Shown in pieces: positions 27,270-36,456 of a DNA stretch of 42,927 nucleotides. The notes under the pieces are model-generated. The model saw only the letters and a program-made list of their open reading frames with translations. It did no database searches and had not been told where the DNA came from. Location: assembly GCA_900553225.1 (NCBI GenBank), contig USCV01000009.1, positions 1 through 42,927 of the forward strand, written 5' to 3'. Origin of the DNA: an uncultured Clostridium sp. Its GTDB lineage: Bacteria; Bacillota; Clostridia; TANB77; CAG-508. The first letter of the stretch is position 1, and each line of letters begins with the position of its first letter. The position numbers and the translations under genes are program-made.

Positions 27270-28133
27270 TTATCTTAATTCATGTTCAATAGTTTGTTTT
27301 ATTATTTTAGCTGCACTTTTTGGTGCGATTTTACCAGGTATGGCAAGTGCCCAAACCATTTTTAACCCCAAGTCTTTTGCCGCTTCTTGTTCTACTCCTC
27401 CTGGCTTTGATGCTAAATCTATAATTAAAGTAGATTTCTTTATTAATTTTAATTTTTCAGCATCTAAAATGATGTTTGGAATAGTATTAAAAATTATATT
27501 GAATTTGCTTAAATTTTCGCTTAAATTTTTAAGTGGTATTTTATTATATCCATATGTTGTTATCCATGCCAAATCTTCCATTTTCCTTGCTTCGCAAAAT
27601 ACGTTTGCCCCCATTCCTGACAGTGTCTTTGCAAGTATTTTTCCAATTCTTCCAAAACCTAAAATTAAAATATTACTTCCATGAATAGTTTCGTTTGTTT
27701 CCTCTATCGCAATCTTTATGGCTCCCTCAACTGTTGAAATACTATTTAATATAGCAAGTTCCTCATTTTTCATTAAATCAATTACTTTTATGTTTTTGTG
27801 TTGAATTAATTCATAAAATTTTTCTGGGATATTTCCAGCTATAAAAGTTTTTTCTTTCAAATATCTTGTAAGTTCTTCTATTTTCACTTTTTCATTACTA
27901 AAACTTTCTTTTATATAAATATCATCATTAGTAAATGGCATAGAACTTATAATTATATCGCTACTTTCTATACATCTATTCAATGTATCACACTTAGCAA
28001 TAGAGAAGTTATCTGCAATTTGACTGGACTTTTCTAATCCATATGTATATACTTCAAATCCATCTTGTTGCCAAATATTTGCAAGGTACACAAGTCTTAA
28101 ATCTCCACAAATAATAGATATTTTTTTATTCAT
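27270..28133 (-). CDS. dpaA: Dipicolinate synthase subunit A
   Basis: A 287-residue NAD(P)-binding protein that, with DpaB, makes the spore solute dipicolinate. Hallmarks are STVEGAIKIAIEETNETIHG, the Rossmann loop LILGFGRIGKILAKTL and IIDLASKPGGVEQEAAKDLG. No dpaB is adjacent, which is unusual because the two are often paired; it may lie elsewhere. This supports a sporulating lineage. Confidence 0.85.
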   Translation of the reverse strand: MNKKISIICGDLRLVYLANIWQQDGFEVYTYGLEKSSQIADNFSIAKCDTLNRCIESSDIIISSMPFTNDDIYIKESFSNEKVKIEELTRYLKEKTFIAGNIPEKFYELIQHKNIKVIDLMKNEELAILNSISTVEGAIKIAIEETNETIHGSNILILGFGRIGKILAKTLSGMGANVFCEARKMEDLAWITTYGYNKIPLKNLSENLSKFNIIFNTIPNIILDAEKLKLIKKSTLIIDLASKPGGVEQEAAKDLGLKMVWALAIPGKIAPKSAAKIIKQTIEHELR

Positions 28134-28207
28134 ATTAATTCTTTCCTTTCATAAAAACTTAATATGAATATATTCTATTCCTCCAAAATTTATCACTTGC
28201 TTTGTTT

Positions 28208-29434
28208 CTATTCTTTTTCTTTTTGCTTAATATCTTCTTTTTTATTTTCAATTTGGTTATTTTTCATGTTTTTCATCATCTTTAAATCATTATTATTTAA
28301 TTTATTTACTAAATAGTATGTATCCTCTAAATGTTTCTGCGTTTTTTCTTCTTTAATAGATATTTTTTCGCTTTTTGTTATGTTTAAAGTATCATTTAAA
28401 TTTGGAACTCTAATTTTTTTTATTATTGGAGCAAACATTGCTTGTCCTTCTATTTTTTTGTAAATTTTACTGTCTAATTCGATTGCAACATTTATATAAT
28501 CAATTGCTTTTTCTTTTTCCCCTTTTAACATGCATATTTGTGCTAAGTAATAGTATGCTCCTGACTCCATATTTTCAGAAGTTAAACACTCCATAAAACG
28601 CCTTTTTGCTTCTTCTAAATCTCCATAAATCATTGCAATTTGTGCTAAACTAAATTTAGCACTATACAGTAAACTGTTAATTTCAGCTGCTGTTTCATAA
28701 TATTCTTTTGCTTTCTGAAAATCATTTAATCTAGTATATACCATTCCTAAATTATAATAGATTTCATAATTTCCAGGGTTATATTTTAATGCATCAGAAT
28801 ATACAAATGTTGCCTCTTTAAATCTTTCTTCCATATATAAAATATCTCCTAAAAGTAAAGAAGCATCTAAATAATCAGGTTTTTTCTTTAATAAATCATT
28901 TAACATATTAATAGCTTCTTCATTTTTATTTAGTTCTTTTAAAAAACCAGCAATTTTATAATAGGAATTATAATCTTTTGTGTTAATTTCTATAGCTCTT
29001 ACATATTCATCAATTGCATTTGTATATTTTTCTTGTTCTTCATATATTTGCGCAAGTTGTTTATGTCCTAAATAACTATTTGGGTATTTATCTATTAAAT
29101 TTAATATGTATTTTTTTGCTGTTTCTGTATCGCCTTTTATAATAAAAAACTTTGCAATAGCAATATTTAATATTTCAGGAAATAAAAAACCTTTCTTAGT
29201 TTCTACAAATAATATTATGCATGGAATAATTAATGAAAAACTATAAATTATTATATATAATACTAAATTAGGATTTGCTCCAGATATTAATTCTATAAAA
29301 TTTATAGCAATTCCAATAAATTGCATAATTAAAATGTCAATGTAAGTAGTATCATTTTTTTTTATCATTTTTAAGAAAAATATAACGAATAAAGTAAATG
29401 CTATCAAATTAAATAAAATTTTTTGAATAATCAT
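28208..29434 (-). CDS. Membrane-anchored tetratricopeptide-repeat protein
   Basis: 408 residues. Two or three hydrophobic segments (about 5-22, 32-50 and 60-80) are followed by about seven TPR units from residue 100 to 330 (for example GHKQLAQIYEEQEKYTNAID and IYYNLGMVYTRLNDFQKAKE). The tail is Lys/Glu-rich. It would act as a scaffold at the membrane. Its partner is unknown. It is 12 bp downstream of ppa. Confidence 0.75.
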   Translation of the reverse strand: MIIQKILFNLIAFTLFVIFFLKMIKKNDTTYIDILIMQFIGIAINFIELISGANPNLVLYIIIYSFSLIIPCIILFVETKKGFLFPEILNIAIAKFFIIKGDTETAKKYILNLIDKYPNSYLGHKQLAQIYEEQEKYTNAIDEYVRAIEINTKDYNSYYKIAGFLKELNKNEEAINMLNDLLKKKPDYLDASLLLGDILYMEERFKEATFVYSDALKYNPGNYEIYYNLGMVYTRLNDFQKAKEYYETAAEINSLLYSAKFSLAQIAMIYGDLEEAKRRFMECLTSENMESGAYYYLAQICMLKGEKEKAIDYINVAIELDSKIYKKIEGQAMFAPIIKKIRVPNLNDTLNITKSEKISIKEEKTQKHLEDTYYLVNKLNNNDLKMMKNMKNNQIENKKEDIKQKEKE

Positions 29435-29445
29435 AATTACCTCTT

Positions 29446-29976
29446 CTATTTTTTAAATTTTTCACTATAATTTTTTATCGATTGTTCAATTATTCTTTCA
29501 GCTTCTTCCCTTCCATATACTGTGTCTACTGTAGTTTTCTTACCTTCTAACTGTTTATATACTCCAAAGAAGTGCATAATTTCATTTGATATATGATTTG
29601 GAAGCGCATTAATATCACGATAGCAATTAAAATATGGGTCATTTTTTGCAATAGCTATTATTTTCTCATCTGCTTCATCACTATCTATCATTTTTACAAC
29701 ACCTATTGGATAGCACTCAACTAATGTAAGTGGATACATTGATTCTTGTCCAATAACAAGGACATCTAACGGATCTTTATCATCTGCATATGTTCTTGGA
29801 ATAAATCCGTAATTTGCTGGGTAGTGTGTTGCAGTGTATAATATTCTGTCAAGTTTCAACATTCCAGTCTCTTTATCTAGTTCATACTTATTTGAACAGC
29901 CTTTAGGAATCTCTATTACTGCTACAAAATTATCTTTCTTTATTCTTTCTTCAGATATATCATGCCAAATATTCAT
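29446..29976 (-). CDS. ppa: Inorganic pyrophosphatase (family I)
   Basis: Hydrolyses pyrophosphate in the cytoplasm. The 176 residues show HYPANYGFIPRTYADDKDPL with DVLVIG, the metal-binding DxxDPxD signature, and CYPIGVVKMIDSDEADEKII. The length is normal. Confidence 0.95.
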   Translation of the reverse strand: MNIWHDISEERIKKDNFVAVIEIPKGCSNKYELDKETGMLKLDRILYTATHYPANYGFIPRTYADDKDPLDVLVIGQESMYPLTLVECYPIGVVKMIDSDEADEKIIAIAKNDPYFNCYRDINALPNHISNEIMHFFGVYKQLEGKKTTVDTVYGREEAERIIEQSIKNYSEKFKK

Positions 29977-30133
29977 TTATCATCATTTCCTTCCATTTTG
30001 TTTATCATTTTCCTTATTCTATGACAAAAATAGTAAAATGTCAATTTATTTTAGTACTTTTCACCTATTGTCTATACCCATTTTATTATATTTTTATAAA
30101 TTATTAAATTGTATAACTTTTAACTTAAACTAG

Positions 30134-30162
30134 TTTATTTTTATTGGTTTTCATGGTATAAT
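30134..30162 (+). promoter_or_regulatory. Extended -10 promoter of the small gene at 30202
   Basis: TATAAT at 30157-30162 is preceded by TG one base away (an extended -10), with a weak -35 (TTTATT) 17 bp upstream. Confidence 0.6.
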
Positions 30163-30201
30163 TATTATATTAACATTTTGATGAAAGGAGATAGATTCAC
30201 A

Positions 30202-30414
30202 ATGAAAGATCTCTCAAAACTGCAAAAGCTATATGAAAGCAAGCCTAAGTATAGGCGGTTTCTGCTTGAGGTATATCCTCAAATTTACAATGGCAACAAG
30301 AAGCTAGAACTTTCACAGGTATATAGCCACAGAATTATTCGAAGTGTTCTTCGACAATTAAATTTAAGACCAATGAGAATTAACCAATCCAAAAAATTCG
30401 TCATTGTAAAATAG
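30202..30414 (+). CDS. Small basic protein of unknown function (70 aa) with one CGG codon
   Basis: Not recognised. It starts MKDLSKLQKLYESKPKYRRF and has a basic, helical C-terminal half (SHRIIRSVLRQLNLRPMRIN) that could bind nucleic acid. The ATG follows AAAGGAG at eleven bases. One in-frame CGG is at 30256-30258, after AGG. A +1 shift there would end 16 codons later. It is a single gene with its own promoter and terminator, like those at 20094 and 20541. Confidence 0.6.
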   Translation: MKDLSKLQKLYESKPKYRRFLLEVYPQIYNGNKKLELSQVYSHRIIRSVLRQLNLRPMRINQSKKFVIVK

Positions 30415-30418
30415 CCCT

Positions 30419-30458
30419 AAACTGGCGTATTCTTTTATAGATTATGCCAGTTTTTATT
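30419..30458 (+). terminator. Terminator after the small basic protein gene
   Basis: AAACTGGC pairs with GCCAGTTT, closing an inner TA-rich stem, followed by TTTATT. Confidence 0.8.
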
Positions 30459-30771
30459 ATTTCTTATGATTAATTGCATCATTTACTATTTCACTTAATT
30501 TTAATGTTTTTTCGTCGTTTAGTCCATATGCCTCAACATAAACATTTAATGCTCTTTTTAACGAATTAATTTCGTCACTCGCAAAATAAATCTCATCTAA
30601 TTTTGTGTCTAATGCCTTAGCAATTTTTACTATTACAAATAAACTAGGATTTTTTACTTTGTTATTTTCAAGCTCTGACAAATATGAAATTGACAATCCT
30701 GTATCTTCTTTTAATTCTTTTAGTGTTATATTTTTTATTTTTCTTAATTCCTTTATTAAAAAGACTAGCAC
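30457..30771 (-). CDS. Xre-family transcriptional regulator
   Basis: 104 residues with an N-terminal helix-turn-helix, TLKELKEDTGLSISYLSELE then NNKVKNPSLFVIVKIAKALD, and a C-terminal helical part with a SinR-like layout. The start is GTG at 30771 after AAGGAG. The target genes are unknown. Confidence 0.85.
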   Translation of the reverse strand: MLVFLIKELRKIKNITLKELKEDTGLSISYLSELENNKVKNPSLFVIVKIAKALDTKLDEIYFASDEINSLKRALNVYVEAYGLNDEKTLKLSEIVNDAINHKK

Positions 30772-30906
30772 AACTTATCACTCCTTATATTATTTCGACA
30801 TTTTTCTACATTATTATAATACAAGAAAATCGTTTCATTTTCTAGTCTTTATTTTTTATTCTAGTTTAATTAGAATGTACTTGTAATTAATTATATATAA
30901 TATTTA

Positions 30907-30994
30907 TAAAAAGCAATAACATATAAGTGTCAAATCCTTATTAAACTATATATTAATTATTTAGATTTGACCTTTCTAGTTATCGCTTTTTTTA
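30907..30994. terminator. Long imperfect inverted repeat after the Spo0E-like gene
   Basis: AAAAAGCAATAAC and GTCAAATC on the left pair with GATTTGAC and GTTATCGCTTTTT on the right; T-runs are on both strands. The rest of the gap 30772-31076 holds no gene that I can see. Confidence 0.65.
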
Positions 30995-31076
30995 TTTTCA
31001 TGATAATTCATATTTACTTAGCATAAAAAATGTTTATTGAGAAAATTTTAATACTTTATTAGCTAAGTTATATTAA

Positions 31077-31229
31077 TTATGAAGTTTTTGCTTTTTGTTG
31101 TTTTATTCTAATGTTTATATAATCGTCTAGTTTTTTACTTTGTTCTAATATTTTCTCATATTCTTCATTTTCTAAAATCATTCTCTCTAGCTTGGCTCTG
31201 TTTTTTAAAATTTCTAATTCAATACACAT
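31077..31229 (-). CDS. Spo0E-like aspartyl-phosphate phosphatase
   Basis: A 50-residue helical-hairpin protein (MCIELEILKNRAKLERMILE..., then ILEQSKKLDDYINIRIKQ). The motif S-x-x-LD-x-x-I is the Spo0E signature. Members remove the phosphate from Spo0A and delay sporulation. The start follows GAGGTG. Confidence 0.75.
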   Translation of the reverse strand: MCIELEILKNRAKLERMILENEEYEKILEQSKKLDDYINIRIKQQKAKTS

Positions 31230-31419
31230 ACCAATCACCTCTATTATTAGTATATCATATTATGTTCACTCTGTTTGTTGAATTTTGTCGAATACTTAAA
31301 AAAATTTTCTTTCTTTATAGAATAATACTCCAATTTAACAAAAAATAAATTTTTAGAGCCCACTGAAGAACTTAGTATGATACTTTTTCAGTGGCACCCT
31401 TGTATACCTTTTATCATCT

Positions 31420-31629
31420 TTAAATATTCTTTATTATATTTCTACATAATTTATTGAATCCAATTCCACATATATAACCAATTGTCTCACTTGATAGATA
31501 ATTATTTTCTACAGCATATTTATTCCAAGTTTTTTCATTTGGTCTTTTTCTCTTTACTCTAATATATTTTTCTAAAGCTTCTATTGTTATATTATACATT
31601 AGCATTAATTCTTTATTATCTTTTAACAT
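31420..31629 (-). CDS. Small protein of unknown function, coupled to an Xre regulator
   Basis: 69 residues. The second half, RPNEKTWNKYAVENNYLSSE then TIGYICGIGFNKLCRN, looks like a conserved helical module seen in clostridial small proteins; the function is unknown to me. The ATG lies 6 bp after the stop of the Xre gene, and the ribosome site GGTGA overlaps that stop, so translation is coupled. Confidence 0.65.
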   Translation of the reverse strand: MLKDNKELMLMYNITIEALEKYIRVKRKRPNEKTWNKYAVENNYLSSETIGYICGIGFNKLCRNIIKNI

Positions 31630-31634
31630 TCTTA

Positions 31635-31835
31635 TCACCAAATAACCTTGTATAAATCTGTTACTCCTACGTCTAATGCTTTTGCCAATTTTACCATTAC
31701 AACTAAACTTGGCATTTTAAAGTTTTTTTCAATATCACTTATATGCGACGTAGAAACTCCGCTTTTCTCTGATAATTTTTTTAAAGTTATTCCTTTATCC
31801 TGTCTAATTTGTTTTAATAAAATTTCTATGCGCAT
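31635..31835 (-). CDS. Small Xre/Cro-CI-type regulator
   Basis: 66 residues, almost only a helix-turn-helix: MRIEILLKQIRQDKGITLKK then LSEKSGVSTSHISDIEKNFK. The ATG follows GGTGG. It forms a two-gene unit with the small protein downstream. The gap 31836-32177 beyond it holds only a short TTCCGC/GCGGAA hairpin near 31893 and AT-rich DNA. Confidence 0.8.
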   Translation of the reverse strand: MRIEILLKQIRQDKGITLKKLSEKSGVSTSHISDIEKNFKMPSLVVMVKLAKALDVGVTDLYKVIW

Positions 31836-32177
31836 CTTCACCACCAATTTCTAGTATGAACATATTTTATTTTATTTAAACACAGAATCTTTCCGCTATG
31901 GCGGAATTAGTGAAAATAATGCTATTTTTATTTATTTGTTAATTTTTACATATAAATTCTATGTTGTCGTTGCATCACCTCTTTACTTTCGAAACTTTTG
32001 TTCGTATTGTATCATATGTTTTTACGTTTGTAAATGGTAATTTGTATTTTTTATAAAATTGCTCCCTGTATTAAAATGCAACTTAATTTTATACTATACT
32101 TTTTTACAAATACATTATAATCTGTTTAATTGATTATTTTCAAATACTATGATATAAAGTTATTGGGAGATGAGGAA

Positions 32178-32585
32178 ATGAATAAAATATTAAGTTTCAT
32201 AGCCAATAAAGATAAGTTACTACTTTTGCAAGGAAGTCCCAATGATCCTCAATATAAAAAATCTTTATGGTATGTTGTTACTGGTGGTTACGAAGAATTT
32301 GATTATACACTTGAAAATACAGTTATACGAGAAGTAAAAGAAGAAACAAATTTAATTGTAAATGAAATGATATATCTTAATTGGATTTTTAAATATAATT
32401 CTTTAGGAAAAGAATGTACCGAATATGCATATATTTCATTCGTAAATAATACATTCGTAAAACTTAACGAGGAAAGTATAGGATATAAGTGGTGTACAAT
32501 TGATGAATTTATTGGAACAATTGATTGGATTGGAGATAAAAAAATATTAAAAGAGGTTATCAAAAAAGCTCTCAAAAAAGAAAAG
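32178..32585 (+). CDS. Nudix hydrolase-like protein, C-terminal end extends to 32618
   Basis: The frame runs to the stop at 32616-32618. About 146 residues with a Nudix box GGYEEFDYTLENTVIREVKE then ETNLIV. The REVKEET core is intact, but the glutamate before it (GxE position) is replaced by Tyr, so activity may be altered. The ATG at 32178 has GGAG eight bases upstream and is preferred to an upstream TTG. The substrate, a nucleoside diphosphate derivative, is unknown. Confidence 0.75.
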
Positions 32586-32624
32586 TTCTGGAGAATTGAA
32601 AAAGTTGAGAAATTATAATATACA

Positions 32625-32685
32625 GGGTCATTTCACAAAATATTCTTTGTAGTATTTTATGAAATAACCTTAATACTTTTATATT
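32625..32685 (+). terminator. Terminator after the Nudix gene
   Basis: GGTCATTTCACAAAATA pairs imperfectly with TATTTTATGAAATAACC, followed by TTAATACTTTT. Confidence 0.7.
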
Positions 32686-32722
32686 AATTTATTACTATCA
32701 TCTATTTTCTATGTTGAAAATT

Positions 32723-32752
32723 AAAAGACCCCAATAAATTTGGGGATCTTAA
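32723..32752 (-). terminator. Terminator after the small acidic protein gene
   Basis: AAGACCCCAA pairs with TTGGGGATCTT around a 4-6 nt loop, with T-rich flanks on the minus strand. Confidence 0.85.
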
Positions 32753-32764
32753 AAATTTAAATAT

Positions 32765-33058
32765 CTAAACTTTACTACATAGTCTATTTCTAATTAAGTC
32801 ATTAATAATATCTTCAAAATTATACATGACACCATTGCTTACTAATGTATCTAGAATTGTGTCAATCTCTTTTTCATCTTCAGTAATTTGTGCAATGTCA
32901 TTTATCTTCTCTTCTTTATTAGGCAAATTATTGTCTTTAACAACTTCTATTCCATATAATTCGTCTTTTGTTTTATAATATCTTACCCTCTCTGTGACCA
33001 TACTTTCTATTTCATTTATTTTTCTGTTTATTTCTATACATGCATAAAGACTTTTCAT
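32765..33058 (-). CDS. Small protein of unknown function (97 aa)
   Basis: No family is assigned with confidence. The stretch TERVRYYKTKDELYGIEVVK resembles small clostridial proteins grouped as DUF6514. An acidic linker and a helical C-terminus (TILDTLVSNGVMYNFEDIIN) follow. No membrane segment. The ATG follows GGAAGGGG. Confidence 0.6.
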   Translation of the reverse strand: MKSLYACIEINRKINEIESMVTERVRYYKTKDELYGIEVVKDNNLPNKEEKINDIAQITEDEKEIDTILDTLVSNGVMYNFEDIINDLIRNRLCSKV

Positions 33059-33209
33059 TGCTATTCCCCTTCCTTTCTTTTGAGCACATATGCTATTTTA
33101 CAACATAATAGCACTTTTTACAACATTTTTTCATCGTCTTATTCTGTCCTTTTTCGACACTTTTCGACTTTGAATTTTAATGCTCATATATTTTCTTTTT
33201 CACCATATC

Positions 33210-34079
33210 TTACTCTCTTTTAAACCCTTTTCCCCAAATTTCTCTTGCATTACTTATTACAATAAAAGCTCTTTTGTCTATTTGAGTTGCAATATCTTTT
33301 ATCTTTCTAATCTCGCTTCTCGACCCTACGCAAAAAAGCATCATTTTATCATCATGTTTAAACATTCCTTTTGCATATATGCCTGTACTTCCTCTATTTA
33401 CCTTTTTACTAATTTTTTTTGCAATTTCTTCATATTTAGGAGAAATAATAAACATAGTCTTAGTAAACATTACCCCTTCAAAAATAATGTCAATCATTTT
33501 TCCCATTAAATAAATAGCAATTGCAGAATATAGACCAACTTCAACATCTCTAAATACAATTACACTTAAAGTAACTATTATTATATCAATAATCACAATT
33601 AAATTGCTACTTTGAAAATGTTTCTTATATGAACGTATTAAATATGATAATAAATCAGTCCCACCGGTGGATGCATTAACCTTTAAAATAAGCCCTGTTC
33701 CGATTCCCATTAAAATTCCACCATATATACAGGCCAGTAATCTATCTTGAGTAAATGGAGCAAATTTATCTAATAAATCAATAAAAACAGACAATAGAAT
33801 CGTTCCTAAAACTGATTTAATTAAAAAGTCCTTTCCAATCCTAAAAAATCCAATTGTAAGCAATGGGATATTTAAGATTAACATTACTGTACCTACCGGA
33901 ATATTAAAAATGTAATATATAATAGTAGCAATACCTGCGAATCCTCCTGTAGATAACTGATTTGGTAATAGAAAAAAGGATGTAGCAGTCGCCATAACAA
34001 AACATCCTGAAATAATTCCTAAAAAATCTAGTATATATTTTTTTAATATTAATCTCCTTTTTATTCTTTTATATTTCAT
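33210..34079 (-). CDS. YitT-family membrane protein with DUF2179 domain
   Basis: A 289-residue protein with five to six membrane segments in the first 190 residues (motifs LPNQLSTGGFAGIA and NASTGGTDLLSYL) and a C-terminal soluble DUF2179 domain (GSTGIYAKGMFKHDDKMMLF). Function of the family is not settled. The Shine-Dalgarno AGGTGAT is buried in a hairpin directly before the ATG. Confidence 0.85.
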   Translation of the reverse strand: MKYKRIKRRLILKKYILDFLGIISGCFVMATATSFFLLPNQLSTGGFAGIATIIYYIFNIPVGTVMLILNIPLLTIGFFRIGKDFLIKSVLGTILLSVFIDLLDKFAPFTQDRLLACIYGGILMGIGTGLILKVNASTGGTDLLSYLIRSYKKHFQSSNLIVIIDIIIVTLSVIVFRDVEVGLYSAIAIYLMGKMIDIIFEGVMFTKTMFIISPKYEEIAKKISKKVNRGSTGIYAKGMFKHDDKMMLFCVGSRSEIRKIKDIATQIDKRAFIVISNAREIWGKGFKRE

Positions 34080-34124
34080 AAAAAATCACCTATATTACCA
34101 TTATCAACTAATATAGGTGATTTT
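34080..34124 (-). promoter_or_regulatory. Terminator-like hairpin that contains the yitT ribosome site
   Basis: AAAATCACCTATATTA (34082-34097) and TAATATAGGTGATTTT (34109-34124) form a perfect 16-bp stem. In the minus-strand RNA the 3' arm carries AGGTGAT, the yitT ribosome site, and the T-run touches the start codon. It can end the radical SAM transcript and also hide the ribosome site. Confidence 0.75.
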
Positions 34125-34207
34125 ATACCCAAAACATTTTATAATTATAAAATTAAACAATTTATCACTTTATTATCTAATCTCAACTAATTGGATGTTA
34201 TTATAAT

Positions 34208-35260
34208 TTATAAACACACTTTATCATATGTTTTAATAACTTTTACCTCAAATTTGCCTGGTTTAATTTCATCATCTTGCACAATAGAAACATCTACATC
34301 ATATACTTGTTTTAATTTATTTATATTATCTTTTTTATGTCCTATTATATTATTAATATTTGCCGAATTTGCTCTAATTTCTACTTCTTTTACTTTAGCA
34401 TTAAATTTTTTAATTTTTTCAATAATTGCATCATACCACATACTAGATTCAACCAGTTGTCTAAATGCAGGATGATATGGTCCTGCAATGACCTCACTTT
34501 CTTTTTTACTTGGATCATCAATTGTGTTTGTATTTTGCAAGCCAATTCTAATAACTTGTATATTCTTTCTTTGAAACATTTTTACAACTTCTTTTGATCT
34601 CTCTATCGCTTGATTTATTGTAAGAGGAACATATTCTCCTGATTTATATTCTTCTTCCAGCTTAGTGCCCTTTATTACTAAAACAGGATAAATTCTTAAT
34701 ATCTTAGGTTTTAATCTAATTAAGTCTTTAGCTGTATTTACTTCGTCAAGTTTTGTACTTTCAGGAAGACCTAGCATCATTTGGTGTCCTAATATAAATC
34801 TATATCTTCTAATTAATTTTGAAGCTTTTTTTACATCTACATATGTATGACCTCTTTGACATCTAGCAAGTATATAATCACTTGTTGATTGAACTCCAAG
34901 TTCAATTGTCTTCACATGATACTTTTTTAGTCTTTTTAATATTTTCTTGTCAATATAGTCTGGTCTTGTGGAAATTCTAATACTATTTACTTTTCCTTGC
35001 TTAATATACTCATTGGCAGCCTCTAATAACTCCTCTTGAATTTCTTCTTCAATACCAGTAAAGCTTCCACCAAAAAAAGCAACTTCAACATATTTATTAT
35101 CATCTTTAAAATTACTTAAGTAATATTCAATTGTGTCTTTTACGTCTTGTCCTGTTATCATTTTAGTTTGGCCACTAATGCTTCTTTGATTGCAGAAAGT
35201 ACATGCATTTGGACATCCCAGATGTGGAACAAATATTGGTATAATATACTCCTTCTTCAT
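34208..35260 (-). CDS. Radical SAM protein (Elp3-like)
   Basis: 350 residues with the cluster motif CPNACTFC (Cys16, Cys20, Cys23), VAFFGGSFTGI and a TIM-barrel core of the Elp3/MiaB-like group (STRPDYIDKKIL, ELGVQSTSDYILARCQRGHT). It lacks the acetyltransferase domain of full Elp3. It is next to rnc, a common clostridial arrangement. The substrate is unknown. Confidence 0.85.
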   Translation of the reverse strand: MKKEYIIPIFVPHLGCPNACTFCNQRSISGQTKMITGQDVKDTIEYYLSNFKDDNKYVEVAFFGGSFTGIEEEIQEELLEAANEYIKQGKVNSIRISTRPDYIDKKILKRLKKYHVKTIELGVQSTSDYILARCQRGHTYVDVKKASKLIRRYRFILGHQMMLGLPESTKLDEVNTAKDLIRLKPKILRIYPVLVIKGTKLEEEYKSGEYVPLTINQAIERSKEVVKMFQRKNIQVIRIGLQNTNTIDDPSKKESEVIAGPYHPAFRQLVESSMWYDAIIEKIKKFNAKVKEVEIRANSANINNIIGHKKDNINKLKQVYDVDVSIVQDDEIKPGKFEVKVIKTYDKVCL

Positions 35261-35342
35261 TGCCTTAAACCTCCTTTTATTTAATAATATTGTATTTTTA
35301 CCTAGATTTTTTATAGCATACCATTTCTATTAAACTTAAACT

Positions 35343-36018
35343 TTATTTCATTAATTTTAGTGCTCTGCTGGCAGCCTCCATTTCAGCCGCTTTTTTTGTT
35401 TTGCCTTTACCGAGTTGCTAGTTCTTTTCCATTTAAACTTACCTTTGCTGTAAAAATTTTATCATGATCTGGACCTGATTCATTAATAATTTCATAATGA
35501 ATATTTACATCACCATGTACCTGTAATTTTTCCTGTAGAACTGTTTTATAGTCCTTCATCCCAACATTTTGACTTGCTATTTTTATATAATCTCTCAAAT
35601 TGTCTACGATAAATTTTTCAGCATTATCTAAACCAGAATCAAAATATATTGCTGCAATAATTGCTTCAACACTATCTGCTAATATTGCAGGTCTTTTATT
35701 TCCATTGCTAATTGCTTGACTTTTACCAACATATAAGAAATCACTAAAATTATGCTTTTGTGCCACTTTATATAGACTCTTTTCACAAACAACATCAGCT
35801 CTAACTTTAGTCATTTCTCCTTCTTTTAAATTTGGATAATTATTGTAAATATATTTGCTAGAAATAAATTCTAAAATACTATCTCCCAAAAATTCTAATT
35901 TTTCGTTGCTTTTTATATTATTTTCGTTTGCATAAGATGTATGTGTTAGTGCGTTTTTTAATAATTCTTTATTTTTAAAATGATATCCTATACTTTTTTC
36001 TAATAATTCTAATTTCAT
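35343..36018 (-). CDS. rnc: Ribonuclease III, with a +1 frame break at CGG
   Basis: Cuts double-stranded RNA in rRNA maturation and mRNA decay. The catalytic signature NEKLEFLGDSILEFI is near residue 37 and DSVEAIIAAIYFD near 115; a double-stranded RNA-binding domain follows. In the zero frame ACT is followed by CGG (35412-35410) and TAA. Skipping the C gives ATGKGKTKKAAEMEAASRAL and KLMK, the normal end of the RNA-binding domain, with a stop at 35343. Length is then 224 residues. ATG 36018 lies nine bases after GGAG. Confidence 0.9.
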
Positions 36019-36070
36019 TTCTTCCATCTCCACTTTTTACTTTTAGCTCTGAATATTATACACCATAATA

Positions 36071-36097
36071 GAAAAAAAAGAAAGGTATAACCCTTTC
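36071..36097 (-). terminator. Terminator between acpP and rnc
   Basis: GAAAGG pairs with CCTTTC over a 6-nt loop, followed on the minus strand by a run of eight T. Confidence 0.82.
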
Positions 36098-36119
36098 ATT
36101 TATTACTTTTTTATAAAAC

Positions 36120-36362
36120 TTATGCTACATGTTCCTTTATATAGTCTACTACATCACCTACTGTAACTATCTTTTCAGCATCAGCATCTGGAATTTCTGT
36201 ATCGAATTCTTCTTCTAATGCCATAATTAATTCGACTATGTCTAAAGAGTCTGCTCCTAAATCATCTATAAAAGATGCTTCCATTGTAACAGATGAATCA
36301 GTAACACCTAATTGTTCAACAATTATTCCTTTTACTTTTTCAAAAATATCTTCTGAATTCAT
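36120..36362 (-). CDS. acpP: Acyl carrier protein
   Basis: An 80-residue acidic four-helix protein with the phosphopantetheine site Ser in GADSLDIVELIMAL. It carries acyl chains in fatty-acid synthesis. The start MNSEDIFEKV follows GGGGGTGA. It is downstream of plsX, the usual lipid gene pairing. Confidence 0.96.
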   Translation of the reverse strand: MNSEDIFEKVKGIIVEQLGVTDSSVTMEASFIDDLGADSLDIVELIMALEEEFDTEIPDADAEKIVTVGDVVDYIKEHVA

Positions 36363-36456
36363 GAAGTCACCCCCTCTCATTTGCAATCAAATTTTATTTT
36401 CTTAAACATATTATATGTTGATTAAATTGTCAAGAACTTTAATTTAAATTTTATAA

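Noticed and set aside
31890..31912. Short hairpin TTCCGC/GCGGAA upstream of the Xre gene pair as an operator.
   Set aside because: It is a single short palindrome without repeats elsewhere; not enough to call an operator.
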